Positions 43,012 to 54,692 of a stretch of 64,000 nt of DNA are shown in pieces. The DNA is from Mauremys mutica. Lineage: Eukaryota; Chordata; Testudines; Geoemydidae. The first letter of the stretch is position 1. Each line of letters begins with the position of its first letter. The notes under the pieces are model-generated. The model saw nothing but the letters and a program-made list of their open reading frames with translations, had not been told where the DNA came from and searched no databases. Where the stretch lies: the NCBI RefSeq assembly GCF_020497125.1, contig NC_059084.1, positions 33,696,203 through 33,760,202 of the forward strand, written 5' to 3'. A program made the translations under genes and the position numbers.

Positions 43012-44210
43012 AAAAGAACAGGAGTACTTGTGGCACCTTAGAGACTGACAAATTTATTTCAGGATAAGCTTTCGTAAGCTACAGCTCACTTCTTCGGATG
43101 CCTAGAATGGAACACATAGACAGGAGATATTTATACATACAGAGAACATGAAAAGGTGGAAGTATGCATACCAACAGGAAGAGTCTAATCAATTGAGATG
43201 AGCTATCATCAGCAGGAGAAAAAAAACTTTTGAAGTGAGAATTGAGATGACCCATACAAGGTATGAGGAGAACTTAACATAGGGAAATAGATTCAATTAG
43301 TGTAATGACCCAACCATTCCCAGTCTCTGTTTAAACCTAAGTTAATTGAATCTAATTTGCATATTAATTCCAGTTCAGCAGTCTCTCTTTGGAGTCTGTT
43401 TTTGAAGTCTTTTTGTCGCAAAATTGCCACTTTCAAGTCTGTCACTGAGTGGTTAGAAAGGTTGAAGTGTTCTCCCACTGGTTTTTTGTCCATTTATTCT
43501 TTTGCGTAGAGATTGTCCGGTTTGACCAATGTACATGGCAGAAGGGCATTGCTGGCACATGATGGCATATATCACATTGGTAGATGTGCAGGTGAATGAG
43601 CCCCTGATGGTGTGGCTGATGTGATTAGGTCCTATGATGGTGTCACTTGAATAGATATGTGCAGAGAGCTGGCATCGGGCTTTGTGAAGCAAATACTCAC
43701 CAGCAACCGCACACCATACAACATAAACACTAACCCAGGAACCTATCCTTGCAACGAAGCCCGATGCCAGCTCTGTCATATCTATTCAAGTGACACCATC
43801 ATAGGACCTAATCACATCAGCCACGCCATCAGGGGCTCGTTCACCTGCACATCAACCTCTCTAACCACTCAGTGACAGACTTGAAGGTGGCAATTTTGCA
43901 ACAAAAAAACTTCAAAAACAGACTCCAAAGAGAGACTGCTGAACTCAAATTTTTTTTCTCCTGCTGATGACAGCTGATCTCAATTGATTAGACTCCTGTT
44001 GGTATGCATATTTCCACCTTTTCACCTTTTCATGTTCTCTGTATGTATAAATATCTCCTGTCTGTGTATTCCATTCTATGCATCCGAAGAAGTGAGCTGT
44101 AGCTCATGAAAGCTTATGCTGAAATAAATTTGTTAGTCTCTAAGGTGACACAAATACTCCTGTTCTTTTTGCGGATACAGACTAACACAGCTGCTATTCT
44201 GAAACCTGTC
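43012..44210. mobile_element. Inverted (head-to-head) Penelope-like element
   Basis: The left arm (43012-43680) is antisense and the right arm (43681-44210) is sense to the same element, so the ends mirror each other (GGAGTACTTGTGGCACCTTA at 43021; GTGACACAAATACTCCTG near 44145). The right side alone has the terminal GCGGATACAGACTAACACAG tail. Flanks ATTGCTTGAA (43002-43011, 44211-44220) are the target duplication. Units 2 and 3 show the unoccupied locus (for example CATACCGCTTGAAATAGTCA near 31110). The left arm contains a GIY-YIG endonuclease fragment. Confidence 0.85.
43453..43700 (-). pseudogene. Penelope-like GIY-YIG endonuclease fragment
   Basis: The minus strand encodes IYSSDTIIGPNHISHTIRG, then NVIYAIMCQQCPSAMYIGQT and GQSLRKRINGQK. 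VIYAI...MYIGQT spaced by a C-x2-C-type insert (CQQCP) is the GIY-YIG core arrangement of Penelope-like retroelements, with R in LRKRING. The reverse transcriptase domain is absent. The sense arm at 43681-43880 repeats the upstream part (SSDTIIGPNHISHAIRGSFT) but breaks before the catalytic motif. It is a fragment, not a functional gene. Confidence 0.8.
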
Positions 44211-44220
44211 ATTGCTTGAA

Positions 44221-45600
44221 AAGTCACACATGGTGTATGAAAGCAGAACAATGTTCAATATAGATTGGAGATCCATGGGCCAAACAGGTCAAGATTTGAC
44301 ATTTTAGAGCAAGCTGTAACAAAGAAACAAACCAAGCAACTACGGGTTGGATTTGTAGTGTGTGGGCAGCCAACTCCAAGTGAATTGCAGTGGAAATGGG
44401 CCATCTAACTGTAAGAGAGCCATTTGAAAGTTTTCATCCTCAGACAAATGCCTCTCCTTCCCTGGGCCAAGATTTCATTGTCCTGCAGTCGGACACTCTA
44501 CAGATAGAGACGCAATCTTCATTAAAAACAAACAAACAAAACAACAACACCATGTTAGCTAGAAATGGATTCTCTCTTGCAAGAAAAAAATTCTGGATAA
44601 AATTTGAAATTTATAAGAAATGTGCTATTTTCTTATTGTCACAGGGATGAAGAACCCAAACTTCCATTTCATTGTCAATTCTGTGATTTCAAATGTTGGT
44701 TTTCATTCCAGTTTTCACTTTTTAAAAAATTATTTATCTATTTTTAATTGCATTTCTGGGTTATTTTTTATTTTATATTACACATTGTATTTTATAGTTA
44801 TTTAAATTTATTTATATCATGTCATTTTTATATTATTTCATAAGGCTCTATACAATAACTTCCTGAACAACGTTTTCTAGAAATTGATATTTTCCCGGGA
44901 AACAGTTTGATCTTGATTGACACATTTTCCATCAGAAGTTTTTATCAACTCTACATTTTCTCCTTTATCTTTGGTTAAAACAAAATTAATTCTTTCTCTG
45001 TTTGTGGCTGTCTTGGCTGCCATGGCCTTCTCTCTTGTCATTGCTGATCCTTAGAGAGAATAGGTGGGTGAGGTCATATCTTTAATTAGACTGATTTACT
45101 AATCCTTATTAACTGCTCAGTAAGGCCCTGATCCTGCACAGAGTTATGCACAAGGTTATTTTGACGCCCCGGGAATAATTCTGTTCTGTCAAAGCCTTCT
45201 CCCATTGAAGTCAGAGATCAAATTTCCACTGACTTCAAGGATGGAGCCCTTTGATTGCAATGCGATTTGGACAGCTAATGCCTTTAGCCTTCTTTGAAAC
45301 TTATAGCTCAGCTCAGCAGGATTTGATTTCCACTGATGGACGTTGGTAAACGTCGATATCAGCCGACACCCTGAAACCAACAAGAAACTATATCAGCAAC
45401 AGTCGGTGTTAGTGCAGCCTTCCCCGCACCTTGCGCCTGCAGAGATGGTGTCACCAGCCCAGTGGTCGGGCACGGAGCCTTCGGAACCCAGCTGTCCTGG
45501 GAGTGAGCAAGCGGGGCTGGGACAGCAGAGCTGCTGAGGCCTCCCTGCATGGCCATGGGGCCAGTGGCACCCATCCCTGCAGCAACAATAATCTACATGG
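44221..45600. other. Intergenic remainder of unit 4
   Basis: Aligns with 14570-16000 and 31130-32560 and ends in the shared GC-rich stretch. Homology to the other units stops near 45590. No gene. Confidence 0.55.
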
Positions 45601-45611
45601 TCATATTTTAA

Positions 45612-46055
45612 TCAGGTAATGTCACATCGCCCACGCAAAATTAATGCTGGAAGGGGTGTCCCAGACATTGCTGAATGCATCATAGGAACTTCCCATTCTT
45701 GTTTCTGTATTACTACAGCTTCAAAAACAATATTAGAAGTATCAGTGTATAACAGAAATGGTTTATCAAAATTATGTTTGATCAAAAGAGGCTTTATCTT
45801 TGTAAGGTTCATTATGGAAGTAATAATATCATTTAATCCCTTTATAAACCAAAGGTCAAACTTGGTTAGACCAATGGTGGATTGGATTGCCTGTTGCAGC
45901 ATAATTCCTGTACCTCTCATGCAAACTTGCCATGAGCTAATGAAAATAGCTGTTTTATCCATCCAAGCACTGACAAATGTTTGGAACCCAATTAACAGCA
46001 AGTCAATGTAGATATTAATGTTCTTTATAATGTAGGAATTTTGGCATTTAACCAT
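45612..46055 (-). pseudogene. Possible RT/RNase H remnant of an LTR retroelement
   Basis: One open minus-strand frame of 147 codons. Residues LWFIKGLNDIITSIMNLTKI followed by FDKPFLLYTDTSNIVFEAVV resemble the junction of reverse transcriptase and RNase H in LTR elements (connection motif, then PF-L-TDAS-G-GAV). The RNase H glycines are lost. Nothing intact surrounds it. The neighbouring minus-strand frame 46208-46471 has one hydrophobic, membrane-like segment and may or may not belong to the same remnant. The similarity is weak. Confidence 0.4.
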
Positions 46056-46541
46056 GAAAGCAAGATGGTAGTGTGCCTCAGTTTCCCTTTTTCATACAGC
46101 ACATTAGCTGGGTAATTTCTTTTCTCCAGTGTACAGTTTCAACACTGGTTACAGGCACTAACTGTGTAACATCAGTATCACAAGGCCTTTTAATGTGAAG
46201 TGTGTGGTCATGAAATGAAACAGTATAATCCTAAAGGCTTATAGCACAATAGTGAGTTCTTATGTCTCACTCCCAACATGTTCAAGGGTTTTTCCAAAAG
46301 CTCATGCATATTGTACATTTTTACAGATTTTGGTATTAGCAACAAACTAGTCACAAGAGTTAACATTAACATGAATATTAACATCACATTGATGACAATT
46401 GTACATTTACGCACATTTTGATCATGCCAAGCCTCTTGTTTAGATAGACCATTTTTAGTTAGCTTGTTCAATATCCCTTTCGAACCTTTGTAGCTTTTTC
46501 TTTACCTCAGGGTTTTCCTTAACATAGGCTTTTAGTTAGGA

Positions 46542-46560
46542 TTAGGGTTAGGGTTAGGGT
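46542..46560. repeat. Short interstitial telomere-like repeat (TTAGGG)3
   Basis: Three perfect TTAGGG units plus one base, preceded by a degenerate TTAGGA unit. Confidence 0.85.
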
Positions 46561-49127
46561 CTGGCTATGTTCTTATTGCTAGCAGCTATGGGCAACTTTG
46601 TTCCTCCCTTGCCAGCTAGCTAGTTTGCATAGACACCACGCCTTAAAGAGACACAACCAGTGGTGCAAGTAGAAATCATTTCTTGCCGTGTAGCCTAAAG
46701 GATTAATCTGCTTGCTTGCATAGATATATCTTTTCTTATAAGTTTAAGTATTTGATGTATTGTAATAGTTTATAGATTTATATTAAAAATCAGTTTGGCT
46801 GTAATGCAAGAGACCTACAGGCCCAAAACCTGCATGTTAAGCTAAGGCAATGTTAGTATATCTATATTAACACCTTTTACCCAGAAAGTAAAGTTGAATT
46901 TCATATTGTTACCTAAATAGATAAGTACCCACACCTACGTCTAAGACCTTTTACCTAGACCAATAGGCAATGGAGAATGGCATAGGGGTTTTTTCAAAGT
47001 TGTTCCCACAGACTTAACAAGTACACCACAAGAAATTTATGTGCGTATGTACATGTCATGAATATGTACATACTAGCCTATGGGGTAAGTGTACCCTAAC
47101 ATTTCTGTGGGTGAGGAATGAAATTTGGGCATAAGAGGAAGGATTTTTGGCACTTGTGCCCTATAAAAGAGGTAACCCACCCAACACTATCTTATCTTCA
47201 TCTTCAACTAACTATCTATGCTATCCATCCATGATGGCTATTAACTATTAATAAGCCGTACTTATTTTCTTTTCAAACTTTAAGTTCCAAGGGGACTAGG
47301 CTAAGCTTGGTTTCCCTAAACTTTTGTTCTTAGTTTTGTTTATTAGGTTTTAATTTTAAGTTAAGTTACATAAGTAAACTCTAAGGCAGCTTTGCCAGCT
47401 CTTCCCATTAGTTTCCTCGGCACACCTCTGTAAGAGGTAAGAAACTGGAACCGCCAGAGGCGAGGTCCTTTGCCTTTCAACACCAGGTTATCAAGACGGG
47501 GTGAGTATATTAACCAAAGTTTTGCAGCACATAGTATTGTATTACCATATGTATTTTTTGAATAACCATAATACAATTGTAACTTTGTAACTCTGACTAT
47601 TTTACCATTTACTTACTGTTTCATTGATTTGAATAAAAAGTGTTTATGACTATATCTGTCTCAGTGTGATTTTCCTGTCATCCCCCCGAGGGTCCTTTGT
47701 AAATTCTGTGAAGTCTGATTTGGGAGAAGAACTTTTATCTTCTGATCAAACAGATTGGCGAATCTAAACCCCATACTATTTAATATGAATAATTAATCAT
47801 TATTAATATTATTAATTCATTACAATTAAATAAGATAAACTTAAAGTGGTAAATTAAATCAATATTATTTTAATACACCCTAGATCAGTCTACAGCTAGT
47901 ACCGCACTGTTAAACAGATGCAATTGTAAAATGATGCTTTGGGCCCCTGGTTCCACCTGTACTTCCAGGTGTCATTGAGGATCCAGCAGCACCCCAAACT
48001 GAAAACTTCTTAAATGAAAGAAGAATAGGAAGGCCAATCGTCCCACTTTCCCTTAACACACTATTAGTGCCTCCCTTATGGCCAAACTAAGCTTCTGCCA
48101 GCTTGCCTTTATCTAGGTATTGCTCTCTGCCAGGCACTAGGAAAGCAAAGATGCTGCATCACCTGGGTTTGATGGAAAAGAGGCTTAGAACTGTGTGTGC
48201 CATGCCCATCTTGATAGAACTGCAGCCCAAATTGTTTTATTATTTTCCCCAGCATGACATACAGGAGGGGCAATGAAAATCAGTCTCTGGACAGATAACC
48301 AATTGATCAAAATCACATTCTCTGATCTCTTGGGGCAAATCCTGTTCCCATTGAGATAAAAAGGAGTTTTGCTATTGAGTTCAATGGGATCAGGCTTTGA
48401 CAATTGAAGAGGAAAGAACAAAACCACTCAAGCAAGGGCTATGTTGCTTATACCACAGGTATGAAAGGCTGCTGGCTCATGTGAGAAAGTCAGCAGACAT
48501 CTGATCTTTGTCCATTGCAAGGGAAAACTCAGCAACCAATGAGGCTAGAACAGTCTCTGTACCATAGCCAACTCATAACTCCATCTGCAAAGGATCAAGG
48601 AAATATGAAGGCTCCAGATTTCCTTAAAGTCCTCAGTCAATTGGTTAGAATGCTCCCATTAGTATATGTTCATAGTCCAGGGCTGGAGCAGGAAAGAGGC
48701 AAAATGGAGATGTTTCCAGACCAGGGTCCTTTAACTTCTGCCATTGTGAGCTAAGTGTTTCTTAATGGGCCATTCAACTTGACTTGTCCCTTCATGTGCT
48801 GGCTAAATACCTTGTGGGCGTTACCGAAGGAGAAAACGTGTAGTGAGCAGAGCTGATATTCATAACCTGAGAGACCAAGATGATCCATGCATAGAAATAG
48901 CTGAATCATATGTACCAGCTATTTCGCACACATGACTATTCCCAAAAGAGATTCAGAAAAATCACACACCACATAACTAAGCCCTTGTGTCAGCACCAAG
49001 CCCCACTGGAGTTTTTATTATTTGTTATGTAATAACAGAGATGGAGCCAGTGACATGACTCCGTTTATCCTAAAAGGGCCAGGTTAATTTTCAGCTGTGC
49101 AGCTGTGACTGCACCTTTAGTCAGTGA
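46561..49127. other. AT-rich intergenic, possible old LTR
   Basis: No gene seen. About 47161 has CCCTATAAAAGAGG and about 47630 has GAATAAAAAG, which could be the promoter and polyadenylation signals of an old LTR. I find neither a matching partner nor clear ends. The remainder (47.9-49.1 kb) is unrecognised. Confidence 0.3.
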
Positions 49128-50191
49128 GGGTATCCTGGCTGACACACATTCAGGTTAACGGGCTTCAGTGTTCCCTTGCAGTTAACTTTTTACTATTCAT
49201 AAACCTGGTATGTGCTGAGGTGGTTTAAAGCATAACACAGGTTTTTAGGTTTGCAAATCTGTGAACCTCTCTCTCTCTGAGATTTTTAAAAATTAATTAA
49301 TTATTATTATTATTATTATTTGCTGGTCATAATGTGGGAGAGTATCTTTGCCGCCCTCTGCTCATGAGGTTATGTATGTGTCGTGTTGCACTCTTCTGAA
49401 CACTAGTTAGAAGGAATTTTTTTTTCCAGTAAGTGTGGACTGATTCTTTTTTCTCAGAAGGCATGTAATTTTTTTCAGGTTCACACTGATTAACACAGAA
49501 AACAACATGCAGGTTACCAGGCTCAACATACACAGGTTTAGGGACCATTCCCTCCTTGTTACAAGTTTCCACACTGTCAGTGGGTAACAGAGTTAAATCA
49601 CCTTCATGCTCTCCTTGTGCCTGGTCATGCTATCAATCTGGTTAAACAGAGTTGTCATAACCTTACTCAGCAACACACTAGCAACAGGCAAAATAGAAGT
49701 ACCAGAGGTTCTTGGAACTTTGCTATGACAGTAACTGGATGCAACCTAGTTACAATGCCAGTGTCCCTAGCAGACACAAACTTAGGGACTTTTCCTTCCT
49801 GGGCTTTTGTTAAATCCAGAACCAACTCTGGTACAACTGATAAACTTTCAAGTAGCATAAACTGAGAAGCACTTTATGCCTGCTCCACAGACAAAGAGCT
49901 ACACACACACACAAACACTTTTGCAGCAGACACACTGCTGTTCTTAACAAACAATTGGAGGTATCCTTTCCTTTGTCCCAGCATCCATGGCTGATTTCAG
50001 ACATATACTTGGAAAGTGGGCGGCAGCTTTCTTAACAGGCAAGTTGTCACTCCCAATGGATAAATTGCTACTCTTCACAGATAGTGTCTCATCTCACTGA
50101 GCTGCTTTAAGCAAATCACGTCTACCTTGTTCAGGCTCACTTTCACAAGTTTCACTTGCCAACAATCCATTACACTGCTCTACAGCCAAAA
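49128..50191 (-). repeat. Long direct repeat, copy 1 (left of OR5)
   Basis: About 1.06 kb sharing high similarity with 55844-59070 once the Harbinger insertion there is removed. The minus strand still reads in pieces (METCNKEGMVPKPVYVEPGN, PELVLDLTKAQEGKVPKF, SARDTGIVTRLHPVTVIAK), suggesting descent from a coding repeat, perhaps the protease-integrase linker of an LTR element. I cannot identify it. A (TTA)n run lies at 49299-49320. Confidence 0.6.
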
Positions 50192-52696
50192 TGCTTCTGA
50201 AATAAATGCAGTCAAAATTTACTAATTCTGGGTCACTGAGAACGAAAATGATACTTAAAATTGTTGATTGGCTCTAGTTTTCAAGATATGCTATTGGGTC
50301 AGTAGATACGACCCTTGACTTGGGAATGGCGGAGGATAAGTGAGTTATAAAGGGAAGGGATCTCAATTTAAACCAGAAATGACTAAAATACATCTTTGAC
50401 TGGATCTATGAATAAATCTATGACTGGGTTTGGACAGTACTTGCTTTTTAGGCAAAACAATGAATGATGCAATCTGAAGCTGGTATTGCATCATACATGA
50501 TGTGAATTGCATCATGTTATTCCTAGAAGTCATGGATGATGCAATCATAACGAAGCTTACATCACTCTGCTGAACAAATTGCCCTATATCAGCTCTAGAA
50601 ATCATACAGTGTCGTGTTCTCTTATTTGTCAGTGTTTGATTTTGCAAAGGGACACATTTCTGTTTAGCCAAAATGAGCAGAGATGCCTGGTACTTGTGTG
50701 AGCAGTGCAGATAACTTCTGCTATGTTTGTGGTGAAGTGACTTTTGCATCACAAAAGCGCAGTATAACCACTATGGTTAAGAAAGCCTATCACCTTTATT
50801 TTGGCTGCAAAATTGGAGATCAGGACAAGAGGTGGGCCCCATACATATGCTGCAACACTTGTGCAACAAATCTTCTCCAGTGGTTGAACAGGAAAAAGAA
50901 ATCTATGCCTTTTGCAGTGCCAATGATTTGGAGAGAGCCAACAGATCATACCAGCAATTGTAACAATTCTGCATGATGCCTCCAGTTGGGAAAGGTGTGT
51001 CAAAGAAGAAAAAGTGGACTGTGCATTATCCAAACATTCCATCAGCTATACCCCCAGTACCCCACAGAGAAGGACTGCTGGTTCCTGATGCACCAGAATC
51101 ATTCTCACTTGAGTCAGACGAGGAAGAGGAAGAGGATGAAACTTCTGGTCCTGAACCATCAATGTCACAGGACCCACATTTTCTCCCATCTTCCTCCTCT
51201 GAACCACACCTCATAACACAAGGTGAACTGAATGACCTTGTCAGGGATTTGGAACTACCCAAGAGTAAGGCAGAGCTGTTCGGCTCCAGACTACAGCAGT
51301 GGAATCTCCTTGCAGGTGATGTTAGGGTTTCCATGTTCCGTGACCGTCAAAAGGATCTTGTCCCATTCTTCTTCACGGAAGGTGATCTTGTAGCCTGCAA
51401 CAACATCGATGGTGTGATGACAGCCCTCAACATCGTTCACGATCCAGATGAGTGGAGACTGTTCATTGATTCATCGAAGACGAGTCTTAAAGCTGTTTTA
51501 CTGCATAATGGCAATGTTTTGCCATCAATTCCAGTTGGTCATGCAGTCCATATGAAGGAAACCTATGACAACATGAAACAACTTTTGAGGTGCATAAACT
51601 ATGACCAACATCAGTGGCAGCTTTGTGGCAATTTGAAGGTTGTTGCTCTCTTGCTTGGTCTGCAGACTGGATACACAAAGTACTGCTGTTTTCTCTGCGA
51701 ATGGGATAGTCGTACAACAGATTCCCACTACATCAAGAAAGATTGGCCACTCCGACAGTCGTTGGAGCCTGGGAGGAAAAGTGTTCAGCATCCACCACTT
51801 CTTGAATCAAAGAAGATTTTGTTACCACCCTTACACATCAAGCTGGGTCTGATGAAGAACTTTGTCAAGGCCATTGACAAAACACAAGCAGCTTTCAAGT
51901 ACCTCCGTGGAAAATTTCCAAGATTAAGTGAAGCTAAGATAAAGGAAGGTGTCTTTGTTGGTCCTCAGATTCGTGAACTTCTTCGAGATGATGCATTTGA
52001 CCATTCAGTACGTGGCAAGGAAAAGACGGCACGGAAAGCCTTCCAGTTAGTGGCAATAAATTTTCTCGGAAACAACAAGGCAGACAACTACAGGTTGTTG
52101 GTGAAAAACCTCCTGAAGGCATACAAAAGCCTTGGTTGCAACATGTCACTAAAAGATACATTTTTTGCACTCTCATCTAGATTTTTTTCCACCGAACTGC
52201 GGAGCAGTGAGCGACGAGCACGGCGAGCGATTTCACCAGGACATTGCAACAATGGAGAAACGCTATCAGGGCAAATGGAGCCCATCAATGCTTGCAGACT
52301 ATTGCTGGACAGTGACAAGAGATGCTCCATTTAATGAATACAAGAGACAAGCCAAGAAGTGCCGAGTAGACACTGAATAGGACTAAACTATGTACATAAT
52401 AGTTTTTTGCCTTTTGTTTCATAATAAATTTTAGTTAGATAACCCATTTGCTGATTTTTAATGTGTTACATAAACAGGGCAGGTGAAATATTATCATGTA
52501 AAGCAACCATAAACACATGAAAAGACCTAGGTTTACAATTTATGATTAAAACTCTACTATCTACACAATATACATAGACATAAAATGTAAAAACTTAAAT
52601 AACTTAGAAACAATAGCCAATCAGTTGTTTTAATTGTCATATTTGTATTCAGCACATCAAAATACATAATAAATAGCACATTTTATCTCTGAAGCA
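50192..52696 (+). mobile_element. DNA transposon with about 100-bp inverted ends, superfamily not assigned
   Basis: The left end (about 50192-50300: CTTCTGAAATAAATG, then CTGAGAACGAAAATGATACT and GTTGATTGGCTCTAGTTTTC) is mirrored by the reverse complement of the right end (CTTCAGAGATAAAATG, CTGAATACAAATATGACAAT, CTGATTGGCTATTGTTTC). Similarity runs over about 100 bp, though divergent. Copy 2 of the surrounding repeat (near 59060) lacks the element and places the left boundary. It carries a broken transposase-like gene at 50674-52380. Confidence 0.7.
50674..52380 (+). pseudogene. Zinc-finger/DDE-like transposase pseudogene of a widespread animal repeat family
   Basis: Ancestral protein of about 570 residues in three frames. 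Part 1 (to 50976) has a Cys-rich N-terminus (FCYVCGE, FGCKIGDQDKRWAPYICCNT, then C) that looks like a zinc finger. Part 2 (50973-52150) has KYPNIPSAI-like YPNIPSAIPPVPH, an acidic stretch, FIDSSKTSLKAVLLHNGN (D166 counted from 50973), LCGNLKVVALLLGLQTGYTK, CCFLCEWDSR, PPLHIKLGLMKNFVKA and VFVGPQIRELL. Part 3 (about 52155-52380) has HSHLDFFPPNCGAVSDEHGE and RYQGKWSPSMLADYCW. The invariant-looking CGD is CGN here (residue 220). Frameshifts lie near 50965 and 52153. From memory, relatives occur as repeated genes in arthropods and cnidarians. The DDE assignment is my inference from acidic residue spacing. Confidence 0.7.
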
Positions 52697-52734
52697 GACG
52701 ACTTCTCAAATATTGTAGACCAGTGAAATCAGAA

Positions 52735-52895
52735 AGTAAAGATTTTTTTAGTAAGAGAGTGCTGTGACACTTTTGTATTTTTATGTCTGATTTTTGCAAG
52801 CAAGTATTTTTTGAGTGAGGTTAAAATAGGGGGTTTGTGAGACAAATCAGACTCTTGAAAGGGGTACAATAGTCTGGACAGGTTGAGAGCCACTG
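52735..52895 (+). mobile_element. hAT-type element, 3' fragment
   Basis: Matches the right half of 1192-1599 (GAGACAAATCAGACTCTTGA, GGGGTACAATAGTCTGGACA) and ends GGTTGAGAGCCACTG, a better preserved terminus than in units 1 and 3. Confidence 0.6.
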
Positions 52896-53725
52896 ATCTA
52901 ACCAACAGGATAAATGTTAGAGAGAACACCGCCTCCTTCAGCTGTTTTGTGAATGGTGCCTAAGTCCCTTTTTGAATCCAGACTGGAGAAAACAAAAACA
53001 AAAAAACAAACACATCTGGGGCTGAAACTACTCAGTGAATTCACTTCATATTCATGACGAGTTTTAGCCTGAACAAAACCAGACAATAATTATTGAATGA
53101 CTCTAAAAAATGAGACTGAAAAAGTTAAAGCTTCATAACTGCTAAAACACAAATTGTCTCCAGCACATGGAAAAACACACAAAGTAAATAGCCTTAAATC
53201 AAACTCTACTATGTTCTCAATCTGCATTTTTCTTTCTTTGCCGGTCTATAGCTTTCTATAATTTTCTATGGAAATATTTTTTCGACAGTTTGAGTGTGCA
53301 CGGTGAAATCAACATGTACTGATATTTACAGATTAAAATCTAATGCTTTCAAGCCTATTTGTACCGTGCATAACAATTGTTATATAAAGTGGGTACAATG
53401 GGTAAATTACATTTGAATGGTGTTGCATTATGGGGTACAGCATCACAGGTGTGTTATTTTACTAGGTGAAACCCTGCTCCATTAAAATCAAAGGAAGTTT
53501 TGCCATTCATTTCAGCAGGGTCAGGCTATCACTCATTTTTTTTGACCCTGGAGAAGTCTTGATTATTTAGTTAGTAACTTCATTCTTCTTTGCCACAAGT
53601 CATCACTAGCTATTCTGAAGAAATAACCGCACAACACCAAACAGAAAGATCTGTTTCCCACATTCAGTAAATCTCCTCAGTTTATTGCCATTTCATTGAC
53701 AGCTAAAACAGTGACCTAACTGTCT
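52896..53725. other. OR5 3' flank, no gene
   Basis: No repeat or coding signal that I can name. It differs from the 3' flanks of OR1-OR4. Confidence 0.4.
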
Positions 53726-54676
53726 CTAAATTCTTGCAAAAGCCATAAATTTACTGACTGCTTTTTTTAGGGCCTTTTTTACCTCTTTGTTCCTCAGGCT
53801 GTAGATGAGTGGATTGACAAGGGGCGTCAGGATGGTGTAGAAGACGGAGAACACTTTGTTCAGGTCTCGCAGTATCTTAGTTTTGGGGAGGAGATAAACA
53901 ATGATCAGGGTCCCATAGAAAGTTGTAACCACAATGAGGTGAGAGGAGCAGGTGGAAAAGGCCTTTTGCCGCCCGGTGGTGGAAGGCATTCTCAGGATGG
54001 AGGTGATGATACAAATATAAGATGTTACAGTTAGTAGAGATGGGGGCAGTGAACATACACCCGACAGGACAACACCCAAAAGTTCTAACAAGCGGATGTC
54101 GCTGCAGGAGAGGTCTATCACTGGGGTGAAGTCACAAAAGAAGTGATCAATCTTGCCAGGGCCACAGAAAGGCAGTTGTGACATCAAAGATGTTGTTATG
54201 GTAGTAGGCAAAAACCCATTTATCCAAGACCCTGCGGCCAGCAGGACACAGAATCTGCCATTCATACGGGCTCCATAGTACAGTGGTTTGCATATTGCTA
54301 AATACCGATCATAAGACATTGCAGCTAAGAGATAACATTCTGTGGCTCCAAATAAACCAAACAAATAATACTGTGTAAGGCAGCCCTGCACAGAAATGGT
54401 TCTGTCCCCTGTCAGGAGACTGGCCAGCAGCCTGGGCAGGATGGTGCAGGTGTAGCAGGTCTCCAAGCAGGACAAGTTCCCCAGGAAGAAGTACATGGGG
54501 GTGTGCAGGTGCTGATCAGTTACAATAAGTGTAATGATTAGGATGTTCCCTACCATGGTCACAATGTAGATCACTGAAAAAAGAAGAAAGAGAAGAATTT
54601 GCAGCTCAGGGAGATCCCCAAATCCCAGTAGGATGAATTCTGTAGCTGTTTTATTGCGCCAGTCTGCACTGGCCAT
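53726..54676 (-). CDS. OR5: intact class II olfactory receptor
   Basis: 316 residues from MASADWRNKT at 54676. The frame is open 25 codons further upstream, but a splice acceptor (TTCTCTTTCAG) falls 16 bases before this ATG, so the upstream methionines are intronic. N8-K-T is a glycosylation site. It has VGNILIITLIV in TM1, LHTPMYFFLGNLS, MSYDRYLAIC, LPFCGPGKIDHFFCDF, SYICIITSILR in TM5, KAFSTCSSHLIVV in TM6 and PLVNPLIYSLRNKEV in TM7. It differs from OR2 in many loop positions (TPVIDLSCSD, LLPKTKILRDLNK), so it is a separate subfamily member and the oldest branch here. All hallmark residues are present. Probably functional; odorant unknown. Confidence 0.93.
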   Translation of the reverse strand: MASADWRNKTATEFILLGFGDLPELQILLFLLFSVIYIVTMVGNILIITLIVTDQHLHTPMYFFLGNLSCLETCYTCTILPRLLASLLTGDRTISVQGCLTQYYLFGLFGATECYLLAAMSYDRYLAICKPLYYGARMNGRFCVLLAAGSWINGFLPTTITTSLMSQLPFCGPGKIDHFFCDFTPVIDLSCSDIRLLELLGVVLSGVCSLPPSLLTVTSYICIITSILRMPSTTGRQKAFSTCSSHLIVVTTFYGTLIIVYLLPKTKILRDLNKVFSVFYTILTPLVNPLIYSLRNKEVKKALKKAVSKFMAFARI

Positions 54677-54692
54677 AGGTAGTGGCTCTCTC

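Noticed and set aside
50363..50752. 129-codon minus-strand frame
   Set aside because: Antisense to the leader and zinc-finger part of the transposase pseudogene.
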